A DNA stretch of 64,000 bases, taken from Tubulanus polymorphus (lineage: Eukaryota; Nemertea; Palaeonemertea; Tubulaniformes; Tubulanidae). Position numbers and translations under genes: made by a program. Below are positions 10,438-23,674 of the stretch, one piece after another. The stretch spans positions 6,815,175 to 6,879,174 of the forward strand of contig NC_134032.1 of NCBI RefSeq assembly GCF_964204645.1. The letters are read 5' to 3'. Below the pieces are notes generated by a model. The model did no database searches and was not told the DNA's origin. It saw nothing but the letters and a program-made list of their open reading frames with translations. How positions within the stretch are numbered: position 1 is the first letter of the stretch; each line of letters starts with the position of its first letter.

Positions 10438-11510
10438 TCACCACGTTTGAGTGTGGTCATCGTTCTGTTAATTTCATGTTGAAGTGGAATGATAAACTTC
10501 GTCAATATTCGAGCAATGGGCCGTTTATATCTACTCATGAAATGTTATGGGATCTTTTTCAAAAGGATAAAATTGAAATTGATTCAGCAGGAGCAATCAT
10601 TCACAGTATCGGTGACTATGTGAGAAATTATATACAGGCAAGAATGAACATTTCTGAAGAAAGAACCGAGACGAGTGTTTTGAAGCCGCAGTCAACTGCA
10701 GGACTGTATCTTGTTTCTGGTGGCTGTCTGGGACTTATGTTTTCTTTATATAAGCGTGAACGTCGAAGGGGTAATACAGAAGCCCAGAAAAAACTTCGAG
10801 TCATTTCGAAAATGATAATTTTGGTGCCGTTGAAGTTTGGTGATGTGATAAAGGTGGACTTTACATATTCAAGCCAGAATTCATGGATATGGTAAAATCA
10901 ATTGATACCGAAATCATGAATTGTGTAAATGTAACCGAATTGCAAAAACATAAAAAAAAGAATTATCAGGGTAAGTAAACAATGTTTTAAAATATTTTTT
11001 TATTGCTCTTATTGCAAAAAATACACATCAAAATAAATTAAATGTTCATATTTTTCAGCTTACAACAGACAAATTCTGCCAAACAAGGATCTTGAAGCAG
11101 TTTTTGTCGGACTTGTCACACAAAGTGTTGGATCAGAGGTGGCAGATGAACTGAGACTGAACATAGTTTCTGTTTGGACGGACTTTTTGCGTAAATACAC
11201 TCATGCGCGCATAAATGGAATCATAAAGGGAATATACGAGAAAAAAGTAGAAAAATCTGGTAAACGCCTGAAAGGAGGATCAAGCTTAAGAGAAACGCTT
11301 TATAATCTTGGAAAGACAAGAAACCCTAAACATTCTAAATCAACTCCTTCAACTTCTAAAAAACAATCTGTTCGTAAAGGAAATAAATGGTGACATGGTT
11401 ATTAATTGAATAATAATACGATTCTTCATTTGATGTATATAAAGGTAACTAAGAAATTGGACAATACATGAACGTATATGTTTATATATAATCTATTTTT
11501 AGTTTGTTAA

Positions 11511-14500
11511 TTATTTTTTTCTCATGAGTGGAACGTCCTGGGTATAAAGCGGTGTATCTCTGTAATTATTTCTCTTCTTTTTCTTCTGATGGCAATGGAC
11601 CTCTTTTTTTAACATAACAGTTCTCCTTGCCTGTGGATAGTTCAATGATGTTAGTTTTCCACCCACGCAGTGTTTAAACTGCGAGAAGAGAGTTTCTACT
11701 GCACTGCCATTCACTGTGAGTGGGGTAATATAATATCCAGGAAATTCAGTGAGAAAGTCTTTACAAAATCCAATGAACCCAAACACCATAACACGAAGTA
11801 GATCATATGTCTGAAAATATAAATAGTGTCTCCATTTCTTATAGATGCTCATTTAAAAAGATAGCCATAGGTGCTATTTCGTTGATATGTTATCTTAGTT
11901 TACCTGCCATCTAATAAATTTCTTTTGGGATGGAGAAATCATCTGGAATTCATCAGCAACTGAAAATAAGATAGGAACCCAAATTTGAATTAGTTAATTT
12001 CTCTATGAATTATTTCGTCTGGCAAATTTATTTTAGACACATATAAAATAATTTGTTATATCGGTGCATTCACTCACATTCATGGTGTAGATATTCACAC
12101 CAGTCCCTGAAGTATTTATATCCTTCTGAGATGTTCAATATGATTGGGCTTTCCATGTCATGAATCTGGCTATTTCTTGTCATGTCATTTGGTTTTCTAC
12201 TTTTCAGAAGTCCTTCTTCAAAAAGTTGGCTGCAAGCCACCAGGTAACTTCGGGTTGCCATAACATGTTCTGATTCCAATGGGATAGGAGAATTGTCGGG
12301 ATTCGCGTAACTGTAGAGTTCGGCAAGCACATGCGGTTGCTATAAATAAATACAGTTCGTGAAGACTAGGTTCTGACAGTTATCTCTTAATTAAGTTTGA
12401 ATTAATGTTTTTTATACCTGCATGATTTTTGCTGGTTTAACATTTAGCTTAGTCCAGGAATCTCGTTCTATATAAGATTTGATCAATCCTTGTACCATCC
12501 GAATATGATTATCATCTCTTCTTTGAGTTTCACGATTCCACATACTTTTTATTTCATCCCATCCGAATTCAACTCCATTCATGAAGTTTTTCGTTCCACC
12601 TGTTTGACTTGCCCACAACTGATTAATTTGATTTTTAAGCTGTAAAAAGAAACATATCAATAAAAATGAGATCCTTCAAAAATACCATAAATTTATACTG
12701 TAAAATACCATATTTCAACTTGGATAGAAGTGTTTGCTTACTTGATGTGATGGACAGATGACAAAGTAAATTTTCTTTTCTGGTTCGTGGGGGTTCATCA
12801 TCCAAGGTTCAACTTTATGCCGATCTTCCTGGGCATCCTTTAGACCAAAGGCACCGTGCGGATAACCACTGAGTGTTTTTATCATCGATAGGTTGGTGCT
12901 GGCTCCATCAGTCACCACCACCCTTGTCTGCAAAGAAATTTGAAAATTAAAGATATCTGAAGATGCTAATCAATGGGTTTCATAAAAAATTATGAATTTT
13001 TGGTTTCATTTGCAATCAACTTAAAAACTTACCCTGAATCCATACTCATAAATGATTCTCAAGACATCATACAGACAAGCTGTCGTAAAAGCTGCATCCA
13101 TTGTTGTGTGACAATTAAAATAAGGTCCAATAATATCGAAATCACTGCTTAAGTCCCTCCACAAAAACTGCAACTCATATTCAGCCGTCTCTGGTGTACA
13201 TTTTCCGCATAATTCTATGAAAATATCTTTCAAAGAAGACATTTCTGTGGCGTCCATAGCGAGCCCGTTGAGTTGTTTATTTTTACTATTCCACGCTACT
13301 TTACCGATAACTTTACTTCATCGAGTATCAAAACTCCAGTTGAGGTTGGTGATTTTTTGCCTTTCATTGTACACTCATTTTTCCACAAATTATAACGGTT
13401 AAATGTGTCTTCTATATAATCATAATATGACTCCGTTCCAGGAGCCTGCAACAGTGCAGTAGAATAGTGCTGCAGTGAACTTCGCGAGGGCAGTTTGAAA
13501 ATTCCCCACTCTTGAATCGCTTCGTAGGCTGCAGGGCTTCGACAATATATTGACAGAGCAATTCGATAGGTGACCATACTCCAACGGTTTCCTTTCTGTC
13601 CAGTTTCTAATTTGAAAAATTAAAATATTTTGTAAATTTTGTCTGGATTTCACTTTTCAATTTGAAATTTGAGTTAAAAGAAGTCCAATTTTCATCTAGA
13701 ATTGTGGGCTAAAGTATCCGATATTGAGAAGTATATTGAAAATATCTAGTGGTTCAGAATTATATGAATTTTTTCATGAATTCAAAATGATAGAAATTCA
13801 CTTACCATTGCGGTGCTGATCGGCTTCCCAGGTAGTTTTTATAGCTTGCAATGTGTCTTTTTCTAATTCTGCTTCCGCTAAGACAGCTTCGATATCACCA
13901 GGTTTGACGTGAGAACAAAAATCTTCCAATTCCTTACTTTGCGTCTGTTCAAGTTCGATGGTATAGTCATTTTGAATTATCTGTGAGGTGTTAATTAATC
14001 AACGCTTTACATTTCTAGCACTTGAACTCTTTCTCTCGATTCTCCGCTTTTTGCTTCGTGGTGTCAAATTAGTCATAGGATAGTTAGAATTTTTTTCTGA
14101 ACGTCTTGCTTTAGTTTGCGGAGTAACCAATTGTTCACGCTTGTTCGTCTTTCGAAGATTGCGATAAGCATTTGAACATTCCGGACATCGAGACGTTGCT
14201 GATAATCTTGCTTCTCGTTCTTCTACCGTGGCATTGAATCGAAGTTTGAACCATTTTTCGCACTTTTTTGATATAAATGATGGCGGAATCTTTCTCTCGA
14301 TAACGAACGACGGAATATACTTGATTGACGAACAAACGCTGTCAAATTCCGGTCTGGATATTCCTGTGCAGAATACATATTCACTAGACATCCGACCAAG
14401 CATATCGTCGATTACATTCCAATCTATTCCCGTGTCCGATAGATATGATGTTTCGAATAATAATTCATCGCATAAGTAGTGTTTCAGAACACCAGATGTG

Positions 14501-14784
14501 AATATTAATATCTTCGACACGGTTGCTGGTCCTCCCGTAGTGAATCCCACATCACATATTCCTCGAGTAATCTCGAGAAAAATATCTCCAGAGCAACTTA
14601 AAAATCGTATTTGTAATAACGCAAATAGATCGTGAATATAGTTAACTATTTCTGACAATTCCGATGGACCAGCATTAAGAGCAATTTTGCTACTACCCGT
14701 TTGAGTAGTTTTATGGTCAGTTTCTTTAGAAAGTAATACTGGAACATAAATAACGGCGGGTTGCGCTGGAAAAAATGTAGTCAT
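11511..14784 (-). pseudogene. Eight-exon P-like transposase with a one-base frameshift
   Basis: Exons on minus: 14784-14011, 13980-13806, 13606-13033, 12927-12742, 12639-12418, 12339-12078, 11959-11904, 11810-11511. All introns are GT-AG with pyrimidine tracts, and all phases agree. The sum is 2549 nt, one short of a multiple of three. A single missing base near 13315 (after LILDEVK) shifts the frame and creates an early stop, while the rest reads on as AWNSKNKQLNGLAM. The product would be near 849 aa. The core looks like the RNase-H-fold P-element class: PSRSSLQHYS, LILDEV, VVVTDGASTN, a CPSHQ...LKNQINQLW junction, and a late GSAVETLFSQFKHCVGGKL. The N-terminus has two CxxC-type pairs and a basic tail but no THAP zinc finger that I can see. 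P or Kolobok-related assignment is tentative. Confidence 0.75.
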
Positions 14785-15945
14785 CTTTTCAGCTTAACTT
14801 GTTGCAATTGAAAGACATTATATGAATGCGGCTTTATATATGTTTTGAGTTGATCAGTTTGATGGTTTCTAGGGGTATGAACACTGATATTAGTCACGGT
14901 AATTAAAAAGAGCAACTGCTATGTTTTAACCCGTGCACACAGTGATGCATGGCAACTGGTAAAACCATGAACAACTATCTTTTTCGTAGTCATACAAATT
15001 TACTTGAAAATCCATCTACTAAGATGTAATAAGTTCAATTTTTTATTCAAAGGTACTTATGAGTGGTTATGGCTTAAAACTCCCATTCATATTGCTTTTC
15101 TATATTACGGGTTGTCTAAGTCGTTATTCGAAAAACATCAAATGAAAAAAACCTGTGTAATTTACCTATCTGAGAAAAACTTGTAAAACTCATTTGTTCT
15201 CGTCGGTTTAGCAATTTTAAAGGATTCGAGGTAGAGAATCGTATATATTTTCACTATCTCTATAAAATACCAAATCAAAATATGTTGTTTAGCCTAGTTG
15301 TTAAGTCTTTATTCGTTCCACTAATGGGTGAAATAATGGATAAATACCACAGTAACTGAATATAAGGTCATTTTTAGGAATTAGGCTTTATACGTTTTCC
15401 GATTCGAAGTTTTTCATTGGGAATTTTTCGAATATATACCGTGTGCAATTATGTAATTTCTCTAACTTTTTGTTATGCATTAGTAGACCATAGAGAAAAC
15501 TCATAATTATACGCAAATATAATTGCATCAATCGAGATATTTCATAAAGATTCTTTGCTCCGGATACAACAAACGTGGCTTCAACCATTTATCTTAGATA
15601 TTCTGACCATTCAAGATATCACTCAAGTCACACAGATTTTCCAGGTACTATAAGCTCTACAAGCAAAATTGCTCATAGTGAGTTTACTATAGTTTTCTAA
15701 GTATCATTTGTTTATATAAACATACGCTGTTTAAATGTCTGGGTCAGCAAACACAAATAGTAACACACGCGTGTACAGACAGACCACATGTGGTTAGGGA
15801 CAGTACTGTTGTTGTGCTATGCTAATGACTTACTTATATGCCAATATCCGATTGTGGTGCCATCTGGTTATTACAGGAGTACCCAGTAAAATGATTGTGA
15901 GGCTTTCAGAGGTTTTCAGTTCATATCCATTGATCTTCAGTTTTT
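14785..15945. other. Spacer upstream of the P-like transposase
   Basis: AT-rich, with no convincing coding region. It should contain the promoter and the far end of the P-like element, but no inverted partner for the 8.5-kb side was found by eye. Confidence 0.35.
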
Positions 15946-17449
15946 AGGACGTTCGTTAGACGAACGTCCTTATGTGATCGGTTTGCCGGTTGATGACGCA
16001 CTTCCGATTTGGTTGACAGACGTTTAAGGTCGCTTTAAAGCCAGTTAGTTAGAGATTTCCTCAAATTCCGCATCAGAAATGGTGTCTTCAAGTTGGGATT
16101 GAATTTGGTTAAAAATAGTTGGTTAGTTTTTGCTGTGCCCTCTTGAAAAAATGATATTCACGCCGTTTATTTGACATCACACATCACGTGTTGCTAGAGG
16201 GTATAGTGATAGACAGAAGTGCCATTTTTAAAATCGTTGTATCGTGGATGTTAACTTTAGAGGACCATACGAAGTCTCTTTAAAGGTGAGTGTCAACATA
16301 TATGGTGACTTAACTTAATTCTTTGTGAGCGCATAGAGGCCTTGTGAGAATCTAGAGACGTTCGCAGCATTGAAAATTACGCAATGGTCCGCTCGACACG
16401 CACACACATGCTGTCAGTTTGATCTACGTGACTAAATACAGCCGCCATGAATCAGAAGCAATCCACTTCAAATTTTATGAAGTGAATATCATCATTATTA
16501 TTTATCCGGTATACACCAAAAAACCTTTAAGAGAAAGGTATTTGGCGTCGGATTCTGTACCGAAAATCCCGGATTGTTACACTGCATAGTTTTTTTAGTA
16601 GGGTTCTTTTAACATTTTGCCTATGAGCCATTTGATTGACACGTGGGGCGGATCTTGCGATTTGTCGATGACGTCAGATGTAAACAATAATATAACCACG
16701 TGCATCGCGCACATGTGTAAACAAACCTGACAACAAATTAGATTTTTTGGCGCCAAAACTTTTTTGATTTTTTCTTTAGTCCAATGATTTTTCAACTGGA
16801 GCCAACTGCTATGCCATTAGATTGTACAATCAAGTATTCACGTTTTATAGACTCTCTCTGAAATAATTATTGTCCAGGGGACATGTATTGAAATATCTAT
16901 TGTCGTTGTTTTTGTTTTTTTTTATTTTTAGGATATAAACAGCCTAGAAGAAACATCATCTGGCAGACACATATTTGACTACAGATCATATCCTGTTATA
17001 AAATGTGTTTAATAAATATTTTACTCAAGTTTTCTTGCCATTAATACTTCCTGACTACTTTTATTTTATGGTTATCTAAGTGCAAGGCAAACATTGGTGG
17101 GGTTCCTTTGGCCCTCCGAATATATAGGACCAAAAGGGATATTTTATGCCATTTTGATTTATTTTTGCTTAGAAAATCTATTCAAATACTTTTTGGCGGG
17201 CACATTCAAATTCTGAAGGGTAGGACTAGTCCAAGCCCTAAATCCACTTGCATTCAGTCTCAACGTTAAAACCTTCACCGGCCTCCTACTCAATTTTTTG
17301 AATAAATGTAGAACTTATGGCAGAATTTATGGTTGATTCCTCGATTTTTGAATCACGCAGTGGGATGACACTTGAATAGCCGGTATTCAAATTTTCCAAT
17401 CAATGTGGGAGGTGTCTGGGTCTACATGCGTTTCACAAACGAACGTCCT
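15946..17449. mobile_element. Candidate TIR element bounded by AGGACGTTCGTT
   Basis: AGGACGTTCGTT stands at 15946-15957, directly inside an 11-bp-arm hairpin (15946-15970), and its exact complement AACGAACGTCCT at 17438-17449. The interior is about 1.5 kb without a convincing gene. The right end abuts the CACTA-like pseudogene. No target duplication is clear, so this is a suggestion only. Confidence 0.35.
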
Positions 17450-19225
17450 CTTTTAAAGTTTCTTTCTAGTTTAAACTGTGTTAAGATCACATTTAAATCA
17501 CCTCTATTTATGGGTAAGGGCCCACTATGATGCTCAGACAGGGGACGAATGCTGGAAGAATGAGTAGACTTGTCAGCTGACCCATCTCGTTCAAGTATGC
17601 ACCTTATGACCTGCTGAAGAGGATCGGTTCCACTTCTTAACATTGTTTTAATGCGTCTTAAAATGGAAATGCTGAATAATCATCAATATTTCCATGTTTT
17701 TTTACATTATCAGAAATATAAATCAGGTTGTGAACATTATACACCATAGCCTTATTTCCATAGATTTTTGAGTAACTATCCACAAATAAGTGAAGGAGGC
17801 TGTTGGCATAATCAAACTGAGACAAATACATAGTAGGGTGACATAAGCACCGAATAGCAACACTTAGGATTAGAAAATTCTTATATAACTCTTCAGGCAG
17901 CTGAGAATTTAGTGCCACAATTCCAGTATACAGAAGAAACAATCTACATTCTGTTGCTTTCCAGTAAGCTAATTCAGAGAACAACCGGCCTTTTCTATTG
18001 AATTCTGATGGCACAAATTTCGACAACTGTATAATTTTTTGAGAAATATTCGCAATGATGTGAGATGGCATCCTGCAGTTTAAAGGACCATTCAACCAAT
18101 ACTTAATCAGCCGTTTCACAACTCCAAGACAAACCAAATGCATATAATCCAGAGGAAAATGCGTAATCATATCTATAGGGAGTCGTGTAAATGGAGAAAC
18201 CCCTTGCATATTGTGGTCCTGATCAGACATTTGTCTAGAAATTGGTATCGGTACGTAATGGATAATTGCTATTGTTGAATATCATTTTAGTATCCCAGGT
18301 ACCTGGTATGCTACACTTGCTGCATCCATAATAGCCATTGTGGCCTTTGATATGTTTGACAAATGCAAGTGCAGGTGCATCACATATCACTGCGGATAAA
18401 GATACTGTATATCACTTTTCATCGTACAAAAAGCCATTCCGCTCAAGGTCGACCATCTCATTGATAAATGGGTCCAGCAATGAAAATTGTTGTTTCTTCT
18501 AAATAGTTCGGAAGAATCAGCTTACATGATACAGGCCAAAATTGAGCTTTGCTACTTTTAAAAAGAGGGAGGCCATCAACATTGACTAGTAATTTTAGCT
18601 CACAAGATACTAAAAACCGGTTGGCTAGATTTTCAATCAAAAGACAAAGTGACCTCTGCATACCAAAATGAAAATATGACCCAACGGAGAGAGATAATAT
18701 TTCATATGAATTGGAACGAGCCGTTTTTAGAAGGGTGCGAGAATCGCGAGGCAAATTAGGGTGAAATGGCTGTAATAAGGAAAGAAGTTCTGACATTTAG
18801 ACATGCGAAACAGAGTTTTTGACTGCCCACTCCTTTAACCTATCCTGTAAACTGTGATCATCAGCTTCATTAGAACGACAGGAATCGGATTCATCACCAC
18901 TGGAATACAGTAGGCCTAGATTAGCAGTATCACCGCTACTGACACTGTCAGTGTCATCAATACTATTGTCAAAAATCGGGGAATAAATTTCATCGCAGCC
19001 ACTTTGGCCGGGAATCTCATAAGAGTTCATTTCAGGTGTGATTGGCTGTGATGAGGTAAATTCATTATTCTGGTTTTCATTTAAAACAGAACCAGTTTCA
19101 TTGTTGTTAGGTCTTCTCTCATCATCTGTAAATGACTGCATTATTTGATTAACCTCAGCCAATATTTGCCGGTGCTTTGTCCAAGAAGACACAGTAGTGT
19201 CATTTTTTTTTCTTTTAAATGACAT
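17450..19225 (-). pseudogene. CACTA/tnp2-like transposase, decayed
   Basis: The ATG is at 19225 (MSFKRKKN; an upstream TTG is not needed). An acidic Ser/Asp-rich N-terminus runs to a TAA at 18799-18797 and the same frame continues at once with MSELLSLLQPFHPNLPRDSRTL, so this is one nonsense codon. Next come SYFHFGM and NVDGLPLFKSSKAQFWP. The frame is then lost near 18458. A third-frame segment gives CDAPALAFVKHIKGH and a GCSKC zinc pair (about 18390-18290), and another gives [17 protein letters not shown] (18230-17658), followed by MLRSGTDPLQQVI. This order is that of animal transposases related to tnp2/En-Spm. At least three breaks make it inactive. Confidence 0.7.
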
Positions 19226-19243
19226 TTCGGCAGAGCAAAGCAA

Positions 19244-21189
19244 GAAAAGCCAGATGAGATGGAATTATTTTAACGTGAACGGGAAAACAAACAAGGCTTT
19301 TAGGCCTAGCACATATAAGGAGGTCTCAACAGATCTAATCTTTCTGTTCACCAATTAACCAAGAGATTTGAAAAATGTTATTTTACGATTAAAACGTGGC
19401 TTAGACTCGGGAAGATAGTTAGGCCTGTTAAAAAAAGGTAACTACGAATACGAGCCGTGGCCTCGGATTAATTTTGGTGATAGGCCATCTACTTTAGAAT
19501 TCTGTGATTTTCTCTTACTATTAACGATATAAAGATTCTCCGTAAACAATTGTTAGCTATTACCCCTTATTATAGTCGGTCTCTTCAATGCTTGCGCGGA
19601 TGGAAGAAGATTATGAATGCGAAAATTTACCATACAATACGACAAAGAATTTCTCACGGCGTGCCGGTTTCTACTTCGGCTTATTGTTTGTACTAGTTCG
19701 CAACCGTTCGACACCGTCAAGTATTCACCATTGTAGAGTTGAATCCCACGCGCGCTACAAATAAAATTCACCGAAGCGATTTAAAGTTTATTTTCGTTTT
19801 TTTAAACAAATTCAAGTCTTTAAAATTTGATTAGACGTAACATCTGTAAAAGAAGTTAGACAGACACTTTATTCAATGTCATGACTCCAGCATCGGAATG
19901 GCGTCATTTTCCGACAACTATCCAACGTCGCAAATGATGACGTATAGAGAAAAAAAGTTTGGATTGCAAATTGGCACACAATCTCAATTTTATTTAAGAC
20001 ACAATGCAACAGTGCTTTCAAAATGTAAAATGCTCATAAATTTTGAAAAAAAGGTCGATATGAGCCGGTGAAATGACGTCTAGTTGACGTTGAAATTCCG
20101 ATGTCGGTAGGGTCAGTCGGCGACGATCATCTGATGTCAATCCAACGTCGCTGTATTAGCTGGGAACTGTTTTGACAGTCTTCTCCAACTGAAAGTAAAA
20201 TATAGTGAACATTGTAAGAGAAGCTATTGCTTGATGTAATTCTAGCACTTAATAATTTAGTTCTATGCCATCTTACTGATCATATTATTCTCACCTGTGC
20301 TTCGTTGTCCTCTATGATTCTCGAAATTATGTGATCAATATTTGATTCACTTGTATAGATGGTGGATGATTTATCCATCCAGGTTGATGTCATAAATTTC
20401 AAAACCTCATCAAACTGTATGTTCTTCAGCTTGCTACAGAACTATAAGAAAAACATTCAAATGTTTCATTGACTCATCTCACGCGCACTCAAGTCATTTA
20501 ATAATATAAAAAATGCAACGGAAAATCACCATTTCTGCTACGAAAAGCAAGAATGCGTAGTTTAAACACTCTCTTTATCTCAGTTTTAGGGATGCTAGGA
20601 CAATTTTTTCCAGTTCCTTTATCCGTTCGATGCCACCCTTAATCTTATAATGCAGTGATACCATCATATCAATTGGTTCCACGTTGCTGTATATCATACG
20701 GTTTAGTTTGGTGGTTGATATTCCATCCGTGTCTGCTAAATCCAAAAATGGAAAGAACACCGTTCAATCTGAATCTGAAAAATAGAAACTCAGGCCACGT
20801 CAAATGCCATGTTAACATTAAATTTGACTACATAAAAATAGAATTATGCTTACGTGTAAATATCAGCGAATAAAGATATATAATATTCCTTTGTATATAT
20901 ATTTCGATGTCGTCACAGAGCATATTTCACTGAGACGTAAAATCAAAATAACTTTCTGAGTCTCTATGTGACTATATATCTACCCATAGGCTCTGATACT
21001 GTCAGACAGCCTAATAGTTAATTAAATACAACTACTCGCTGTTACTCACAAAAATTACTATTTGGTCCCAGAGTGATGTCAAACTGCCAGATTGTATACA
21101 ATTAATAATTGACAAGTTTGGTTGATAAATTATCTCTAGATCAAGACCGTAACCAGACAGGTGCTCACATTAATTCAAAGTATTTCATA
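19244..21189. other. Non-coding stretch
   Basis: No supported gene. Around 19890-20165 there are repeated ACGTC/GACGT phrases (ATCCAACGTCGC twice) ending in TTAGCTGGGAA, reminiscent of a short interspersed repeat also hinted at near 34100-34370. Confidence 0.35.
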
Positions 21190-21415
21190 TAGTGTTACAG
21201 GGCATTACAGCCAGTTACACCCTTGTTACAGGGTGTTACATAGCGTTACACATATTTCGCTTTGACTTACAGGGGTTTCACATGGCGCTTCATATAGGAT
21301 TACAGGGTGTTACAGCCCGTTACATCCTTGTTACAGGGTGTTACATAGCGTTACACATATTTCACTTTGAGTTACAGGGGTTTCTCATGCGTTACAGCCT
21401 GTTACAGTAACAGTA
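21190..21415. repeat. Minisatellite, unit about 108 bp, left part
   Basis: About two units built of GTTACAGGGTGTTACA, CATAGCGTTACACATATTTC and TTACAGGGGTTTCACATGG. The same array continues at 23675-24120 on the far side of the LINE. Confidence 0.8.
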
Positions 21416-21559
21416 ATATTTAGTGATGGACCGCTTTGGCGATCTTAATACTGTTTAACGATACACAGTTGTTAGATTTTAAAGTTAATGCACATTTGCC
21501 GAGGTATCATTAGCGTCTGTATAGTTTGTAGTTAGTTTTTAGTTCATAGTCTTTATAAT

Positions 21560-23670
21560 AATCGTCCAGCCGAGCCTTGAACGAATTCACAGATGGTGCT
21601 TCCACAACTTATGTCAGCAGACTGTTCCAGTAATTGATAATTCAACTCAATAATTCTATTGTTAAATATTTCAGTCTAATGTTCTTGCGGCATCGTCTTT
21701 TTCCAACTTGAAAGGATGACCTCTGGTGAAACGGCGTCTAGCATCTAACATGATAATATCATTATCGGTGGAATATACGTTCGTAACTAGTTTGAATGTT
21801 TCGATCATGTCATAGCGTAATCGTCTATAAGTGAGACTAGGAATTTTAAGATATTTTAATCTTTCTTCATACGGCAAGTTTTTTGCATTCACTATCATTC
21901 TCGTCGCTCTTTGAATACTCTCTAATTTTTCTGTTTCCGACAGAGAAATATTAGACCACACTGGATTGGTGTACTCCAGAATTGGTCGAACCAGTACAGG
22001 AACACAAATGCTTTGCTATCACGAACATTGATGGTTCTTTTTATGGTGTATAGCACCCTATTAGCTTTCAGAACGACGTCGTTCACATGACGTTTGAAAT
22101 TCAATTTATCATCAATTGTTATTCCTAAATCGCGTTCGTATTCCAATGTTTTGATGACATGTTTTGAAGTTCCTAGTTGAAAGTCGGTTCAACGCATCCA
22201 ATTCATAACCTATTTGCCTTATCAGGGTAAAATTTTGATTTCCACTCATCCGACCAACTCATTGCGCTATCAAGACTTTGCTGAAGATCATTACAGTCGT
22301 CTAAAGACTTGATAACTTTGTATGATTTTGTATCATCCGCAAAAAGCTTTACTGGAGTGGTAATTTTTGCAGGTAAGTCATCTATATAAATCACGAAAGG
22401 CATCGGAACGAGCACGCTTCCTTGAGGAACTCGCTTATCACAGGTCTCCAATTTGAAAAATTATCGTTGACACGAACACGCTGTTTCCGATTACTTAAAA
22501 ACGATTTAATCCACTCAGCGATTTTCCCACAGATTCCGTAAACATTCAGTTTCAGAATCAATCGACGGGTGGAACCGTGTTGAAAGCTTTCTCAAAGTGT
22601 AAATAATTGCAATCATCGGAATTGCCTTCGTCAAGCGCTACAGTCCAGTCATCAAGCGTTTCGAGCAAATTGCTTAAAGTAGATCTTCCAGAACGAAAAC
22701 CATGTTGACTATTTGATAGCAAATTGTTTGTCTCAAGGTGATTCATGATTTCATCACGTAATGTTTTTTCCATTAGTTTCGAATACACCGACGTTAAACT
22801 CACCGGGTGATAGTTTATTGCTACATGTTTGTCACCCTTTTTAAATAATGGGGAAATAGATCCCAGTTTCCAGTCAGAAGGAATTATCCCAGATTCTAGT
22901 GACTTCTGAAAGATAATGGTTAATGGTTTACAAAACTCATTTCTCGCTTCATGTATTACTCGCGGATGTATGTTTTCTGGACCAGCTGATTTGTTCACAT
23001 TTATATTTTTTAGAAGTTTCATCACTTTCTCTTCGGATATGACCAGATTTCCTAATTCATAATGGTCTGAAACTTGGGTTGGATGCTGCACAATCGGGTC
23101 TTCATAAGTAAAAACGGATGAGAAAAACTCTGACAAAACTTCCGCTTTTTCTTCGTCTGATTCAGTATAGCAATTTCCATCATCGGGAACAATTAAATGT
23201 GGGATACCATTGTTAGAGGACATTTTCAATTTGGCATACTGCCAGAAAACTTTCGGATTACTCTTCACAGAATTAGCAATATTAATTTCTATATCTCTTT
23301 TTGCTTTTCTCACATCTGATCATGATCTTTTTCTCGCCTCAATGTGGATTCTGTAGTCTTTGTAATTTTTTCCATGCTTTGGTTTTGGCTTTTACAGAGT
23401 TTAGGGTACACTTTGTCATCCAAAGCGGTCTTGGTTTTTTATCTCGTTTATTTTGATAGTTGGGATACATATCTCTATAGCAGAATTTAATTTTTTCTTA
23501 AAGATCAGCCAACATTCTTCAGGATTTTTACCATTAAATAACTCATCCCAATCAACAGACATTAATTCGCAGTGTTTCTTGTAATCACCTTTCGAATACT
23601 GAACTCTCCTGTAGAGTGATCTGACATATATAGTTTCAGTTTCATATTCGAATGAAATTAAATTTTGGTC
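21560..23670 (-). pseudogene. CR1/Jockey-like LINE reverse transcriptase, decayed
   Basis: Minus-strand fragments in order: 23313-22558 (from before RT motif 0 to FEKAFNTVP, with LFKKGDKHVAINYHPVSLTS and QHGFRSGRST), 22451-22203 (VPQGSVL and the catalytic FADD), 22146-21922 (DLGITIDDKLNFKRHV) and 21961-21671 (the conserved tail with a VWSN-type motif and MIETFKLV). Upstream, 23400-23313 still reads as the linker before the RT. Frames change at least three times. The element lies within the minisatellite and has no visible poly(A) tail. CR1/Jockey placement is from motif style only. Confidence 0.75.
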
Positions 23671-23674
23671 ACAT

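Larger units (their letters stand above)
9108..10466. mobile_element. Penelope-like retroelement insertion, two inverted 5'-truncated copies
   Basis: The 11-bp sequence GTTAATTTCAT occurs at 9097-9107 and again at 10467-10477, an excellent target duplication; removing the insert restores the host reading frame. The insert is two copies head to head: one on minus whose 3' end is at the left edge, one on plus whose 3' end is near 10437. About 350 bp of each 3' part match as an inverted repeat. The plus copy has an internal deletion and keeps only the start of its coding segment and the C-terminus. Inverted partial copies at the 5' side are typical of Penelope-like insertions. Confidence 0.85.
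8854..11393 (+). pseudogene. Companion gene of the P-like element, interrupted by a Penelope insertion
   Basis: The start is an ATG at 8854 (MARKRKTKSAIKIIES). Exon 1 runs 8854-9107, is broken by the insertion at 9108-10466 plus one copy of the 11-bp duplication, and resumes at 10478 in the same frame (TDPYVNF then LKWNDKL). It ends at a good donor (CAGG|gtaagt) at 10970. Exon 2 is 11059-11393 after ttttcag, and phases agree. Near 10835-10850 the frame is also lost: upstream reads LRVISK, downstream reads GGLYIFKPEFMDMV in another frame. The product would be about 360 aa, lysine-rich at both ends. I recognise no domain. It converges on the transposase gene, the two stops being only about 120 bp apart, which suggests both belong to one element. 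Function unknown. Confidence 0.55.

Noticed and set aside
13296-13320. A tiny intron to explain the P-like frame change
   Set aside because: The only GT-AG pair available would give a 19-nt intron, far too short; a missing base explains the data better.
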